Positions 14,585 through 26,385 of a stretch of 64,000 nucleotides of DNA are shown in pieces; position 1 is the stretch's first letter; each line of letters starts with the position of its first letter. Under the pieces are notes generated by a model. The model had not been told where the DNA came from. It made no database searches and saw nothing but the letters and a program-made list of their open reading frames with translations. Source of the DNA: Lingula anatina (Eukaryota; Brachiopoda; Lingulata; Lingulida; Lingulidae); the NCBI RefSeq assembly GCF_001039355.2, contig NW_019773725.1, forward strand, positions 76,015 through 140,014, written 5' to 3'. The position numbers and the translations under genes are program-made.

Positions 14585-14602
14585 TTGTGTGTGTGTGTGT
14601 GT
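14585..14602. repeat. (TG)n microsatellite
   Basis: Nine TG units followed by a T tract. Confidence 0.9.
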
Positions 14603-15307
14603 TTTTTCGCATTTTGACAGTGTACATGATTGCTTATATCTCTAGAATTAATAATAGTGTCTTAAATCTGATAATTGCGCTTAATTGTCAGTTTAAGGGC
14701 TCATTCCCATATTCACCATCGTTATACGTATGTCCATAGAAGTTCTATGGCATGTCGTAATGAAACTCGATTTAAGGAAATCACCACCACGCCTATCATG
14801 TACTCTTCCATGTTTTTGACACAATATCAGTTTTACAAGTACAACGGATTGGTCAAACTGTTTTTCACTTTGAAGTGCTTTGAATGCTACCTCATATTGT
14901 TTCTGCCAATGATCAATTAGACCCACTAATAGTATTCCTATTATTTTGACAAAAGCAATGTGATTAAGTTACGTACATCGATCAGGAAAATGTCTAGACA
15001 AGAACAGGATTTTCCCTGCGGTGAGAACAGTAAGCAGATCGGAAATAAGACGGCCGATTTTCAATATAAATTCAAAGAAGCATAAAAAAATGCTAAAACT
15101 GTCCTATAATCCGTTAAATTTACGTCTGACATTTGAAGTCTGAGTTAAAGATACATTAACTTATTTTTGAGATTATCGTATTGTTGCCAGAAGAGTTTGG
15201 AGGAATTCCGCTTGCAGAGCCGTCCTTTTTTGTAAATGCGGAATGACGTCTTATTTGTCGCTGAAAGGTTTCATAACGTGTGCGTGTTTCTGTATTTATT
15301 TGGGTAA

Positions 15308-15340
15308 GTGTGTGTGTGTGTGTGTGTGCGTGTGTGTATG
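15308..15340. repeat. (TG)n microsatellite
   Basis: TG run with a few CG and TA interruptions, continuing as degenerate TGCG to about 15360. Confidence 0.9.
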
Positions 15341-17213
15341 TGCGTGCATGCTCGCACGCGTGTTTTTTCAAGCATTGCAAGCATATTAACTGGAACCGTG
15401 AAGTCAAGTTTAAAAAGTCCAGGAGATACACAGATGTTGTAACGTCTGCTCGCAAAAAAGTTCGGACAGGACTCGGTCCAATATGTTTCTTGCAATTTGT
15501 CTCGTAGTCCTTACAGTATTGAAACAGTCCAGTCCCAATGGGTATAAACACTTGTTAAGGAGCTGCCGGCGGCCCATGGGGTAGTTCTCATTTTTCCAGT
15601 ATTGACACCACAAAATGAAGCTGTAAAAAGAACTTTTCGGTATTTTGTTTTCCGCGAGAAAGCCAAACCCTGTATTTGCCTTCGGGCACAGAATCTAAAA
15701 TCTCGCTGATTTTTCAGTTTAAAAGTGAAATCACCTTCTTCTTCGGTGGCCCGTAGGCATTCTACAAGATTTTTTTATAATGGATTTTGGTTTTGGCTGA
15801 AGTTTGGAACAGGGCGACATTTTTTCTGTTGTGGTGATGATTATTTCCACCGCGGAGAATAATGATTTGTGAAAAATAGACTATGGGGCTTGCCTTAGTG
15901 ACGAGTTGCCCTCCCGTATTCACCTATTTGAATGGCAAACAAGTTGATTCTTTAAGGTAAGGATCACGGCAAGCGAAACATCACAGAAATTTCAAAGACG
16001 GAGACGCATTATACAGGAAAGGAACTGATTTGGAATTTTCTGCCTTATGTTTTCGCTTTCTCTTTGATTTTTAAATAAAATATGAGTGTTGAGATGTAAC
16101 TAATCCTACTGAGTTCTCCACAGAGCAAAAATCGTTCAACATGTAGCAAATAAAGTATATCAGTCGACTTTTAGCTGTTTTTAATTCTTTTCTCACAAAT
16201 TGGCGGCCATGTTGAAAATTGCACAATATCTTGGAAGAAGCAGCTAAGCTAATTTTGCTTTTCTAGCCCTAGAGAATGAGTTTTTCAAAATAATGATAAT
16301 AATAACAAGCAATAACAAGCAATAACATTGAAGGGTTTGACCATTGAACCTAAGGAGGTGTCAACTCCACTACCAAGGCACGCTGTAGCGTCCATTTTGT
16401 TCAACAACATTAATGATGCACACAGCATGTCACCGCTTAAAGCTCCACAGCAGCGTTCAGTTTTCATTAATCAGAACAGATATATTGGAAGTCGAAACTG
16501 TTCATGTTCTTGTTTTCGGATGAAAAATAGATTTAATTGGTTTGACTGATCTTCGTTTTCACCAGGGGAGAGCTGCTAGAAGTTTCAAAGTAACATGGGA
16601 TGTCATTAACTGCGATGCAAAATGCAAAAACTAACACCAAGGGACTTTTTTTTTCAAGCTGTCTTTTAAATGACGTAAAGAGGAAAAACTAAAGGAAACC
16701 AACATTGTCTGGCATTTACATAACCCAAATACGCCTGCGGTAAACTAAATATTTTACCGCGGTATAATAATCATTTAACATTATTTTATCAACTTAATGA
16801 TTATTACACACACTGGACAAAAGAAGTGTCACCCCTACTGGACCAATACTTTGGGGGAGATAAATGACTGTGGAATGATATGCTCCTGGTATCATTTTAT
16901 TAACATCAAATTTCACAAAAAGACCAACAATACAGTTCCATGGTACAGCGGTTTAATACTCATGAGTCACATTATAAGTAGACAAGGCATTATAAGTACA
17001 CGGTACTCAAGATCTACCTACTTTGATTACTCTGATTCAGGGGTTGACACTTCTATTGTCCATTGTGTGTACTTTCGTGGTGAAAATAAATGACTTCACA
17101 AGAAATACAACTGAGAAAAAGAATTACCGTCGCCGTGGAAATTATTATCACCGCGTATGGTTTGATTTATCATATTTATATGTAATATTTACTTTTCGAA
17201 TTTCCCTTTTCAG

Positions 17214-17391
17214 AACCACGAAACAACATTGTACCAGGATGGCAAGATGAGTTCAACAAAAAGCGATTCTGAAAAAAGACCAGGAACCTCAATCTAAAAA
17301 GTGTTTGAAACTGTTTCATCTTCAAAGCAGCTGATAAAACCCCTACTATCTTTGCTGGTCAACCATAGCTAAAATCACGGGGCATTCGATC
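17214..17391 (+). promoter_or_regulatory. Probable 5' leader of the GPCR, with uORFs and a candidate splice acceptor
   Basis: A pyrimidine-rich stretch ending in CAG at 17211-17213 looks like a 3' splice site, so the coding exon may begin at 17214 after a non-coding exon that I cannot place. The leader holds two overlapping upstream ORFs: ATG at 17239 with stop at 17248-17250 (3 codons), and ATG at 17247 with stop at 17295-17297 (16 codons). These could dampen translation from the main ATG at 17392. Confidence 0.35.
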
Positions 17392-18699
17392 ATGGATGTC
17401 TTTGACGGAGACCACGACCACCATAACCTGAGTGTGTATAGTGGAGCATCCGGAGATTCCAATGATTCCATTCAAAGCAATTATACTTATACCCCTATAC
17501 ATATACCAGACTTTTACTTTTATATTCCAGTAGGCTTTTGCCTGTTTGGGGTTTTCGAAAACATCATATCGTTGGTGGCGTTGGCACACGTTCGCCGCCA
17601 GGGAGATGCTTTGTACCTGCTACTGGGAAACCTGTGTGTCGTGGACATTCTTTTACTGATTTTTGCCGTGGTGTACTACATCATTAGCGACCTTTTGTTA
17701 TACAGAATTGAAAACACCGATCCCCGACACATAGATTTATTGTGTTTTTCCCTACTCTTTAAAAGTTTCTTTCAAACCACCGTTTTTGCCGAAGCGTTTA
17801 CCACAGTAGGGCTAGTAGTGTTCACTACTCTGAAGGTCTTGCAGCCTTTGAGGAGTCTATATCTGTTACATCCACCTTGGATTTGGATACCCATTTCGGC
17901 AATATGGCTTCTCTCATCCCTTATGGGATTTGCAATTTACATATTGGCTGCAATCCGTAGTGAAACGAAGACATTTTTGGACATTTGTACAATGTATGTA
18001 TCAGAGGAATCCCTCTTAATCAATGAACATACAATTGCGGCGGCGACCATTGGAGTAAGCGTTGTTGTGGTTGCGTTGTGTTATATCAAAGTAATACACA
18101 TTGCACGAAACGCTAAGAGGCGCCACCGGTACTCTCGCTACCAATCCGCGTCCGAGACGTCTATCAGTTGTCGTCCCGCGGAGACGAGATTCTCGTTGTC
18201 CGAGTCCAATGCTGCGTATAGCAAACGCCAACAATGCGTTGTGTTCAGTAATGGAAAAGATTCCGGGACAACCATGGCAATTTCAACCACACCGAACCGT
18301 AGACACAGTCATGATAGTACGACCAAGGTTGCCATGACTGCCGTACTGTTGTTTGGAGTACTACTCGTTTTCTGGATACCATACGTGGTGATTGGCCTCC
18401 TTCGAATTCTTGACGATATGTTACCTGCGTACGTTGTCACAACCCTGTTTTTACTGAACGCCATTTTGGATCCCCTGATATACGGGATACGTCTTCGGCG
18501 CATGCGCAGTGGATACGAACTGATGTTCAAAAGATGTTTTGCGTTTTTCAAACGAAAGGATCTCCGCAGTCTTCACAGCCACCGGTCCACAAGTTTTAGT
18601 AGGGCAACTCAAGTCAGTCACACCAGACGTCTAAGTTCAAGAAATGGTTCTGCGTCTCAGTTCCTTCCAAGACAAAGTTCGGCTAGTAGATTCCAATAA
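17392..18699 (+). CDS. Class A (rhodopsin-like) G protein-coupled receptor, single exon, orphan
   Basis: A 435-residue intronless seven-transmembrane receptor, expected in the plasma membrane with an extracellular N terminus. N-glycosylation sequons lie near residues 12 (NLS), 24 (NDS) and 30 (NYT). TM1 spans about 41-66 (EN at 56-57), TM2 74-99 (NLxxxD, D85), TM3 116-148, TM4 163-187 (W172), TM5 214-238, TM6 310-337 (FWIP, 327-330) and TM7 344-366 (DPLIY, 360-364). C118 and C199 could form the usual TM3-ECL2 disulfide. At the DRY position there is F-T-T (144-146) followed by L-x-V-x-x-P-L-R. TM5 lacks the usual proline. The long third loop (about 240-310) and the tail are rich in Ser, Arg and His, with a possible palmitoylation Cys at 382. 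The ligand and subfamily are unknown. This ATG is the first in frame and precedes the whole N-terminal domain. Confidence 0.93.
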   Translation: MDVFDGDHDHHNLSVYSGASGDSNDSIQSNYTYTPIHIPDFYFYIPVGFCLFGVFENIISLVALAHVRRQGDALYLLLGNLCVVDILLLIFAVVYYIISDLLLYRIENTDPRHIDLLCFSLLFKSFFQTTVFAEAFTTVGLVVFTTLKVLQPLRSLYLLHPPWIWIPISAIWLLSSLMGFAIYILAAIRSETKTFLDICTMYVSEESLLINEHTIAAATIGVSVVVVALCYIKVIHIARNAKRRHRYSRYQSASETSISCRPAETRFSLSESNAAYSKRQQCVVFSNGKDSGTTMAISTTPNRRHSHDSTTKVAMTAVLLFGVLLVFWIPYVVIGLLRILDDMLPAYVVTTLFLLNAILDPLIYGIRLRRMRSGYELMFKRCFAFFKRKDLRSLHSHRSTSFSRATQVSHTRRLSSRNGSASQFLPRQSSASRFQ

Positions 18700-18700
18700 A
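18695..18700 (+). terminator. AATAAA overlapping the GPCR stop codon
   Basis: The last codons read CAA TAA A, so the stop TAA (18697-18699) lies inside a canonical AATAAA. If used, the mRNA would end only about 10-30 nt after the stop. It may equally be coincidental, with the real signal further downstream. Confidence 0.4.
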
Positions 18701-20092
18701 ATATTTGTTCTCATCGAAATGAAAAATGAAAAATACGCGCCATAATTTTTATGGTTCGTCACGATGTTTTTATTGAAAGAGAAACATTGCATAATACTGA
18801 AAACAATATTCTGCATAAGAATTGTGGGAAGGGAGTGTAAAATCATGTTGAGTTTAGTTGGATATCATTTTGGATGAACAAATGGAGGTTCATAAATTTT
18901 TGAGTATTATTTGGGACTGGTACTCTTTGGGCTTGCTTCCAATTAAAATAGATTTGGCACTAGCCCTGGGCAATTTAAATTTAAGATAGCCCACTTTTGG
19001 ACCCTGATTGCCCGAAAGACTAGTACTAGTACTAGTAGCCCAAAATGTTTGTAGCACAGACTGTTATATGTAACAAGTATAATACCATCAAAAGGGATAA
19101 GATGCCAGAGTTACAGATTAAATACAGACAACAGATTGACAAATTTAAAAAATGGCTTTCACTCGAGGGAGTTACCACTACCTCAGCTGAGCCCTCGCGC
19201 TCAGCGCTACCCAACTGCGCCTACACAACAGGAAACGAACTATTGAGAACTTGTAAACGAGTGTTACATGTTAAGACCCGTCAAAGTGGATCGGCCCATT
19301 TAAGTATACCGCTCAATGTAAAGAGAACTCTAAGCCTTACTTAATGTATTAGCCTATTAGGGCCAACGTATCCTCAATGTAAAATTTAAGAAAATAATTT
19401 AAAATTACTGGATAGAGGGAAGAAAAAGCAAGCCTTGCCCAGGCATCTTTTGTAGCCTGAGTCCTCACACACGTTGATTGTGTTGTGGAAAAATACCCAT
19501 TGTTATTACGCTGTGTTCATGTATTGGTTGGTTTTTATAAGCACTTGGGGTGGAATCTTTGTGATATATACTTTGTGTACTGATGATGTCCCCGATTAGT
19601 TCATAATCTGGCATTATATGGGGGATCTCCTTTGATAAGGTCAAACCCCACTGGATTAACATTGTAAAGAACATAACATACTGATTACCTCGCCTTAATT
19701 GGGGTAAATACCCTATTAAGATTAATCATCATTCATGTAAATTCCATATTAATAGGTCCAGGTATTTGTGGAGTGTGAATATCACTTAAATCTAGGACCC
19801 GCCGTTATTTTACGTGTCGTAGTTTACATATATACTTATAGACTTGAAAATGTTCCCAGTCTAAGACACAATCTAGTATTGTATGCAGAAATTCAAGCAA
19901 CTCGGTACCTCATGGCATCAATGGTTCTAAGGGTATACTCATGGATAGTCTAGTCACCTTGGGCACAGAATTTATTGCATACCAATGCCATCATTATGCG
20001 TGCTTTGAATGTGAATTTCAGCAAAAATTTCAAAAACTTTTAAAGGTGCTCTTGTTCTTAGGTCCTAGCACCTGCTTTTCATGTGGATATAA

Positions 20093-20267
20093 GGCCCCAT
20101 TCAGAATAGGGGACTAACTAGTCCGAGAATCAAATATGGCCGACCCGCTTGAATACTTCCCCACGGGATATCTATTTGGTGTCTATTAGCGGATTAGACA
20201 GCAAGCTTAGTAGTGGGTCGCCATATTTGACCCTCGGGTTAGTTATTCCCCTATTCTGAATGAGGCC
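20093..20267. mobile_element. PIF/Harbinger-like MITE with TAA target duplication
   Basis: The inverted termini read GGCCCCATTCAGAATAGGGG on the left and GGCCTCATTCAGAATAGGGG on the right, and the similarity continues inward (about 30 bp, plus an ATATGG...CCATAT stretch). It is flanked by TAA at 20090-20092 and 20268-20270. A 3-bp TWA duplication and short non-coding length fit PIF/Harbinger-type MITEs. No transposase is present. Confidence 0.7.
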
Positions 20268-20677
20268 TAAGTTATTTATACAAATGTGTCAGGATAAGAA
20301 CGTTTTCTATTGTAGGCCTATGTATTAGTCGGATAAATAAACATGTCTATCTGTGTAATGTATTAAACTGTTACTGTTATTAGACTCAGGGAGGAAAAAA
20401 TTGATCCTATTGATTTTCTTGGGAAACCATACCACCTGCTCTTCATGTGTATTTCAAATGTGCTAAATTTTGTTCAGGTAATAGCTTTTTTTTTCAATGT
20501 ATCAACAAACATGTCTCATCACATACTGTGCAAGGCGTTAATAACTAATGGATCGAGCCAGCAAAGATACATATGTAGAACACATTCCCACTGTGAGCCA
20601 CCAGCCTTGCAAAGGTGCTTGCCCAGTTGGTTGCGCTCTTGATCTTTACGCCACACGGAAAACAGAGCCAAAGAAGT

Positions 20678-20723
20678 AAAAAAAAAAAAAAAAGCTGGAG
20701 AGAGAGAGAGAGAGAGAGAGAGA
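20678..20723. repeat. Poly(A) tract followed by (GA)n microsatellite
   Basis: Sixteen A residues, a short AGCTGG spacer, then about twelve GA units. Serine/leucine runs in minus-strand frames here come from the repeat. Confidence 0.9.
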
Positions 20724-22446
20724 AGGATAGAGGGAGAGGAAATGAAAAGGTTGTCAAAATTATGGTTATCAAATTACGTTTTATGTAATCATCTGAATCA
20801 CTGTCAAATATAATGCTCAATGTGAAAAGGCCTGAAGAAATGGCTGAACTAGCTTAGATCATCACTTCTGTTCATTATCATATCAATATGAAAATCAAAA
20901 GTAGAATTTGTTACATGTTTGGGTGTTTTATAGTGCACCCTTAAATATGAAAATGCCATTATAAGAACGTGGGGTTTAAAGGTCGATATTTCCATACACT
21001 TCATTTATTTGTGCATAAAATCAACCCCGACGAATAACCGGACATTGTAGAACTTCCTCGTAAAGTCCTAATTGCAATTCAGGAATGCATCTAGTAGGCC
21101 TACATATGTAGGGCTCATTGCCATTGAAACTATCGGTCTACGTAGATTGATCCAACTCCGCGCAGACTCTCGCTGAATGCAATCACTTTAACAGATTAAC
21201 ACGCCTCCCTCTGAGAATACAGAAATCTGACGATTATCCGAGAACGTTAGAAACAAGAGGAGGCGTATGATACAGGTCTACTGTGATATAGGACAAAATA
21301 TTATACACGAAGATTATTTGCAAGTTAATCGGTAACCAAGTTAACTTGAAAGAAATAAACATTAGTGAACATCGGTACCTGTATTTCCCCGCTTTTCTTT
21401 GTATAGGAGAATATCGTTTATTATCCCGAATTCCTAATATAAAGAATAAAAGCTAATTGGAAAAGATAAATTTATCGATAAGAATATATTCTAATTACTG
21501 GGTCATATTGAACGACGAAGCAGTGGAATAAGGCATTTGAGCCTGGAAGTCGAAATAAACCATTTGTATACTATTCTGTACTCAGTATTTCTGAGTAATT
21601 CTATTCACGGAAATGTATTATTGAATAATGAAATTGAATAATTGGACGCTTTCAATTACTCGCTTCAAGCGGCGTTCCAAACTCTCTAATGGTTATGCTA
21701 ATTTGCCATTCAACCAATGCTAATTTTTTTCACGAATCATCGATTACGTAGACAAAATCCTTTAGCTATTAAGGGCATTGTGGTTAATTTAAATGTGAGA
21801 GTGGAAATACGCGTGAACACCAAATGAATAATTGAACTTAATTGCACATTGCGCAATAACAAGTAAAGAAAGTGGTCGATTTAGTATTCACTTGGCGTTA
21901 TTTCATCAAAACCATTTCAACGCTTTTTCCTTTGCAGATATTAGTGATGATTCATTTACGAAGTGGCAACAAAATCAAATAATTTCTCCATTTAGCCAAA
22001 GTCCTGGTCGGAGCAGTTTTCTTTAGAATAAAAAAACCGCTTTCTAATAGCTTGGCGGAGTACACAATTTACTGCAGCTTTCCCGTTCCCAACGTAATCA
22101 CTTCCCCTTGCTTATTTTACCCTCTTCCCGTTCATGGTGAAACCTTTAGTGGAGTGTGCCCCAGCTTGTTTCTCATGTGTACTGCGTTCAATCACGTATC
22201 CAAACTTAAAAAAGACCTAAAAATTTAATCAGCGCAGACCAGTTATTAAAACCAATTTAATGTCTATTCGCATATAAAGAATGCATCTTTTTTTTTTTTG
22301 CAAATGACCTGAAAACCGACTGGAGTTTTATTAAGACCACTATTAGTGTAGCATAGCTTATTAAAGCTTAATTCATAATTTAGACCAAAATATTGACCTT
22401 TTTGAAACAATAAAACAACATCACTCATTTCTTTTTCCCCTTCACC

Positions 22447-22452
22447 TTTATT
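22447..22452 (-). terminator. TBC1D30: Candidate polyadenylation signal for TBC1D30 (AATAAA on - strand)
   Basis: TTTATT on the + strand gives AATAAA on the transcribed strand. Reading downstream from the stop at 25132, this is the first canonical AATAAA I could find, implying a 3' UTR of about 2.7 kb. A second candidate lies at 22327-22332. A variant signal could end the transcript earlier. Confidence 0.35.
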
Positions 22453-25131
22453 ATAGACGTCTGTGTGGAATGCACAGCAATAAATGAGCACAAGAATAAA
22501 CATATACGGCCATGATAACAGATATTTGAATAAGCATAACAAAATAATTTCTTTATAATAAAGTGCAATTTAAAACATCTCACAACCAAGAAAGCAAGAT
22601 GTATATAAAGATGTGCACTTGACCTTTTACTAAAATACCAGGATTGTCTTTTTAACAATATTTGATAATGATTTGGTATCGACCTGTGATTTTTTTCAAT
22701 CACCAATATTTTAAGTGGAGATATTTTACGGAGAATTTAAATTCAAACAAAGTGCATGCATTAATGCATGGAACAGATAAATTACCAATATTTTGGAAAT
22801 CAAGATAGATATCCATTTCAAAAACTTTTTAACAGAAAAATACTGCATATCCGGTCCACCTCTGAATAAACCAAAAGGACCTCGGTCTAAAACACATCTA
22901 GACAGCAAAGCTGGCAAATATACAGGCACAAAAAATTACGATTAGATCTGCATGGGACATACCTTGCCAAAATACACGCAAAAAAGACTTTCTTATAAAT
23001 AAACCAATCGTATTGATTACCTTTTTACCACAGAACGCCAGCAAGTATATCTAAAGTGAAACAAAAATACAGTTTGGCAGTTACATAGTGATTAATGGAT
23101 GTGCCGGACACTACAGAAACGTCACGGACAGACACAGTGATCAGAATATATACAGCCACATACCGTGCCTGTATATCAAACCCCCTTCAAATATTCAGTG
23201 GAGTTCACTGAAAGTAAAGAACTGAATGAAAAAGAAAATTAACAAATAAAAAATAACATAGACAAACAACCCCGTGTATTTGCCCAACAAATAATACTGT
23301 CTTCAAATGATGAATCACAACCTACTTGAAGTCTATAAATGCACAGAAATTACGAGATTGTTTAACACATGTTCAGCTGTTTTGCCATTAATAAAAATCC
23401 CTTCTTGCATCATACAGTAGAATTTAGCGTCAATGTCTGTACCTTCCCACTTTGAGAGGTCGTAACATTTAAATACACCACAGGGCTTTTACTCTCTTTG
23501 ACATGTTCTCCGGGTGGAAGTTGAGCCAAGTTAAGTGAGGGGGCTCTGTATAGGTGACCCTCTTACGTAATAACCAAACCAATAAATTGTCAATCTTCCA
23601 AAATGGAGAGTTTCCGACTGTATGACTAAAGTAAACTGCTTGATGAAGAAAGCACCATAGATGTAAATAAGTCAATATAAAGCTGTGTATGCGCAAGTTG
23701 AATTTGTCCAAAACTGAAAGTCTCAGCTGTAAATGCCTGTGCTTATATCACTTATAACCAAATCTACACCCAAAGAGAAAGACTTAATATTGAAACTGTA
23801 TAATGTAATGTCATAAATTATACAGGGGAGACATTTTTAAGTGATGCATTTTTTAAAATAATACTACAAAGAGTGCTGGTTGAGACCAAATGCTACAGTT
23901 GAGACAGGAGAAATGTGTACAAGTGTGTTAAATGTTCTCTACAGCATCTAGACCAAACGCAGCTGTCACAATAAAAGGAAAGCTAGATTTCATAAGTGGC
24001 AAAAATGTGTCAGTTGGTAAACAAATGCAGCTTTTGATAGTTTCCTTCCAGTGAACACATAGCAGCGACAACCTACATGAACGGATTTCTAAAACAACAA
24101 AGAGAAATATACTAACAATAGGAAAATACTAAAAACCAATTACATAACTAAAATGCATATAAGCAACAAACTACTTTTGATACTATAACAAATAATGGAC
24201 TTACACCAAATGTTTCCTTTGTGCTTATCATATAAACCCACTTAAACTAATGCCCTATATGTTGCCACTGTTTAGACTGTGTAGCTCAGTGTTGAAGAAA
24301 CAAACTGTCATGTTAATGCTCAAGTTTTCAGAGGGCGTTTTATCTTATTTCATTTGTGAACATGGGATAGTATTCTTCTCATGACTTCAACTACAAGTAA
24401 AACCATTCAATAACTGAAGATGAGAAACTGTTGAACAAAATGAATTTTTAGATTAGCTGATGTGAATGCAACATAATTTTGTTTTAAGAATTCAATAATG
24501 TCCCTTCACTGGATTGAAAACAAAATTGAAAAATTCAAATACTGAAAGCCTTTTGGTTACTGTAGCTGATTTTAAAGCTCATCATATTGATTACCTCATC
24601 AAAAGCTCATTAAAGCCACGTTTACGTGGAAACTGTTACAGGTATTTGCATAAAAAGCAGAATACTTGTAGGTTTGGAATGTTTCCAATGTCACAGTTAT
24701 CAACTTTATATGAAGCACAACAATTTTGGTTTTGCCACGTGCCATGTGAGCACATTTTTGAAGGCATTGATGTCTTAAGTCTGAATTGGGTTTTGTCATA
24801 TACTTCTCATTTTAAGATATTTGCTTTAACTCCTTGCAGATATTTCTGCAGTTGGGCCATGTCCAAAACCACTTTTTTCTCTTTGCACATCCTCTGTGTC
24901 TGACTGAACAGGATTTGCCTCTTACAAAATGCTAATCGTAAACCTTCAACTAACTCACCAAAATAATCTCTCAAAAGAGAAAATAAAGCATTCTCTTTCT
25001 TAATCTTTATCTTTGCCCCTATCAACAGCATCAACAACCCTTTGGTACAACTTGTATCTTACTAATCCCTTTTACCTAGACTCCTCAACCACTATATCTT
25101 AGACAAACTCTTGCATCTTTGCTGGGATATT
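22453..25131 (-). other. TBC1D30: Probable 3' UTR of the TBC1D30 orthologue
   Basis: This stretch lies directly downstream of the stop codon, is AT-rich, has no accepted exon and has no AATAAA on the transcribed strand until its far end. The 129-codon + strand frame at 24514-24903 lies antisense inside it and has no recognisable domain. A perfect 16-bp palindrome (CATGCATTAATGCATG) is at 22755-22770. Confidence 0.4.
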
Positions 25132-26385
25132 TCACCTCCTTGCTGACTTTGCCTCCTGTCTAACTCCAGCCATATATTGTCTGTGCAAGCAAGAGTTAAT
25201 GTGGGACCTTCTAATACCAGTGAAAGTGGGGAGTTTTTTGGTTGGCACACTGACGGAAGTATCTTGAATCTCTTTTAACTTCTCAGCCGTGTAGAGACCC
25301 AGCTTAAGTCCATTCTGTGCTCTACTCTGATTCACATGCAGGGCATGCCTGTTGGGAAATGGGTTAAACACTTTGCTGGGACTAGTTGGGCTCCTCATGG
25401 GACTCTGTGGGGGTGACCCCACCTGGCGAGCAGACTGTGCCAAGACAGGCCCATCTGGGGTTCCACCTGCTTTGATGCTTGGGGACTGGACTGCATTTTG
25501 TGTGCTACCATGCTGAACTGATTTTTGATTATCACCACTTGGCCCTGGCTGACAATGGGTATCAGAGTTCTGAGTTTCAAACTGGTTTTCACTATGTGAA
25601 ATGTCACCCCCACCTTCCTTTTGTCTTTTAAATTTTAAAGCTAGAGATAATAATGTTGGTTTTCCATTAGCTAGATCTGTATCTGTGTTACTGTTTTTAC
25701 TGTGTAATGCAAAAGCTTCAGAGTTCTCTTCATTTAAGCTCTCTGCAGTATTGCACTGATTGCTGTCACTGATTTCATTATTTTTTTCTGTATTGCTACT
25801 GATGGCCTTAACATCTGTAGGTAAAGTTTTACCAGTTCCATCCTTGGCTTCAACTTCAACCAAGTCTGTCACAGAAACATCTGATGCCGATTTGTCTTTT
25901 TTAGTATCCTCTTCGGAAACTAACTTTGTAAGTGTTTCTTGCTCTACATCTCTTTCATCTTCCCATTTTATCAAATCAGCAGAGCCAGAGTCTTTTGCAT
26001 TGTGAACTGAAGATTCACCATTTAATGCAGTCCTTTCATTAAGAATTTCTTGATGAGCAGCAACCTCTTTTTCTTGGAGGTCTTGATGAATAGAATCTGC
26101 TTTTTCCGACCTGTCTTGGTGCTCAGTGCCATCTATGTCAGATTTGGACTCTGACTCAGCATTTTCCTGGAGTGCTTCGACTGTGGCACTGCTGGTGACT
26201 GTCTCTATACTGTCTTGCGACAGTGCACTTGTTAAACTGCTGGTTGAAGCTATACTAGCAGAACTGTGGGTGGATGTGGTACTCACATCACTTCGGACGC
26301 TGGCGCTCCTCTCTTTAAGGTAACGATCTTTGGGATTTCCACTGGTACTGGTTCTATGCCCTCTATCAGGAGGGTATTTTTGAAC
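25132..26385 (-). CDS. TBC1D30: TBC1D30 last coding exon (C-terminal low-complexity tail)
   Basis: The acceptor TTGTTTTAG|GTTCAA opens the frame at 26385 in phase 0, and TGA at 25134-25132 ends it, giving 417 codons. The product is rich in Ser, Thr, Glu, Asp and Lys, probably disordered. Near its end are a proline-directed Ser cluster ([15 protein letters not shown]) and then FNPFP and LKLGLY, which match in order the NPFP-like and LGLY motifs near the C terminus of vertebrate TBC1D30. The last about 30 residues are basic. The rest of the tail is poorly conserved. Confidence 0.9.
   Translation of the reverse strand, partial: VQKYPPDRGHRTSTSGNPKDRYLKERSASVRSDVSTTSTHSSASIASTSSLTSALSQDSIETVTSSATVEALQENAESESKSDIDGTEHQDRSEKADSIHQDLQEKEVAAHQEILNERTALNGESSVHNAKDSGSADLIKWEDERDVEQETLTKLVSEEDTKKDKSASDVSVTDLVEVEAKDGTGKTLPTDVKAISSNTEKNNEISDSNQCNTAESLNEENSEAFALHSKNSNTDTDLANGKPTLLSLALKFKRQKEGGGDISHSENQFETQNSDTHCQPGPSGDNQKSVQHGSTQNAVQSPSIKAGGTPDGPVLAQSARQVGSPPQSPMRSPTSPSKVFNPFPNRHALHVNQSRAQNGLKLGLYTAEKLKEIQDTSVSVPTKKLPTFTGIRRSHINSCLHRQYMAGVRQEAKSARR

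Larger units (their letters stand above)
1..17213. other. Intergenic region without a supported gene
   Basis: I see no exon with convincing protein similarity, codon character or paired splice sites on either strand. The open frames here are short, lack recognisable domains, and several run through simple repeats such as (GA)n, (TG)n and (AAT)n. The region holds the microsatellites, foldback elements and tandem repeats listed separately. Part of it may be regulatory sequence for the GPCR at 17.4 kb, but nothing here proves that. A conserved non-coding element or a short exon could be missed by eye. Confidence 0.6.
18701..22446. other. Intergenic region between the GPCR and the TBC1D30 3' end
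   Basis: No supported gene. It contains a short TAGTAC-type repeat (19019-19037), the Harbinger-like MITE at 20093-20267 and a poly(A)/(GA)n tract near 20.7 kb. A stretch near 21108-21190 (CTCATTGCCATT, TGATCCAACTCC, CTCGCTGAATGCAATCAC) faintly resembles the GGGTGCATTCCCA MITE. The two neighbouring genes converge here: the GPCR is on + and TBC1D30 on -. Confidence 0.55.

Noticed and set aside
24514-24903. 129-codon + strand open frame
   Set aside because: It is antisense to the probable 3' UTR of TBC1D30, shows no recognisable motif, and the region is AT-rich and low in stops by chance.
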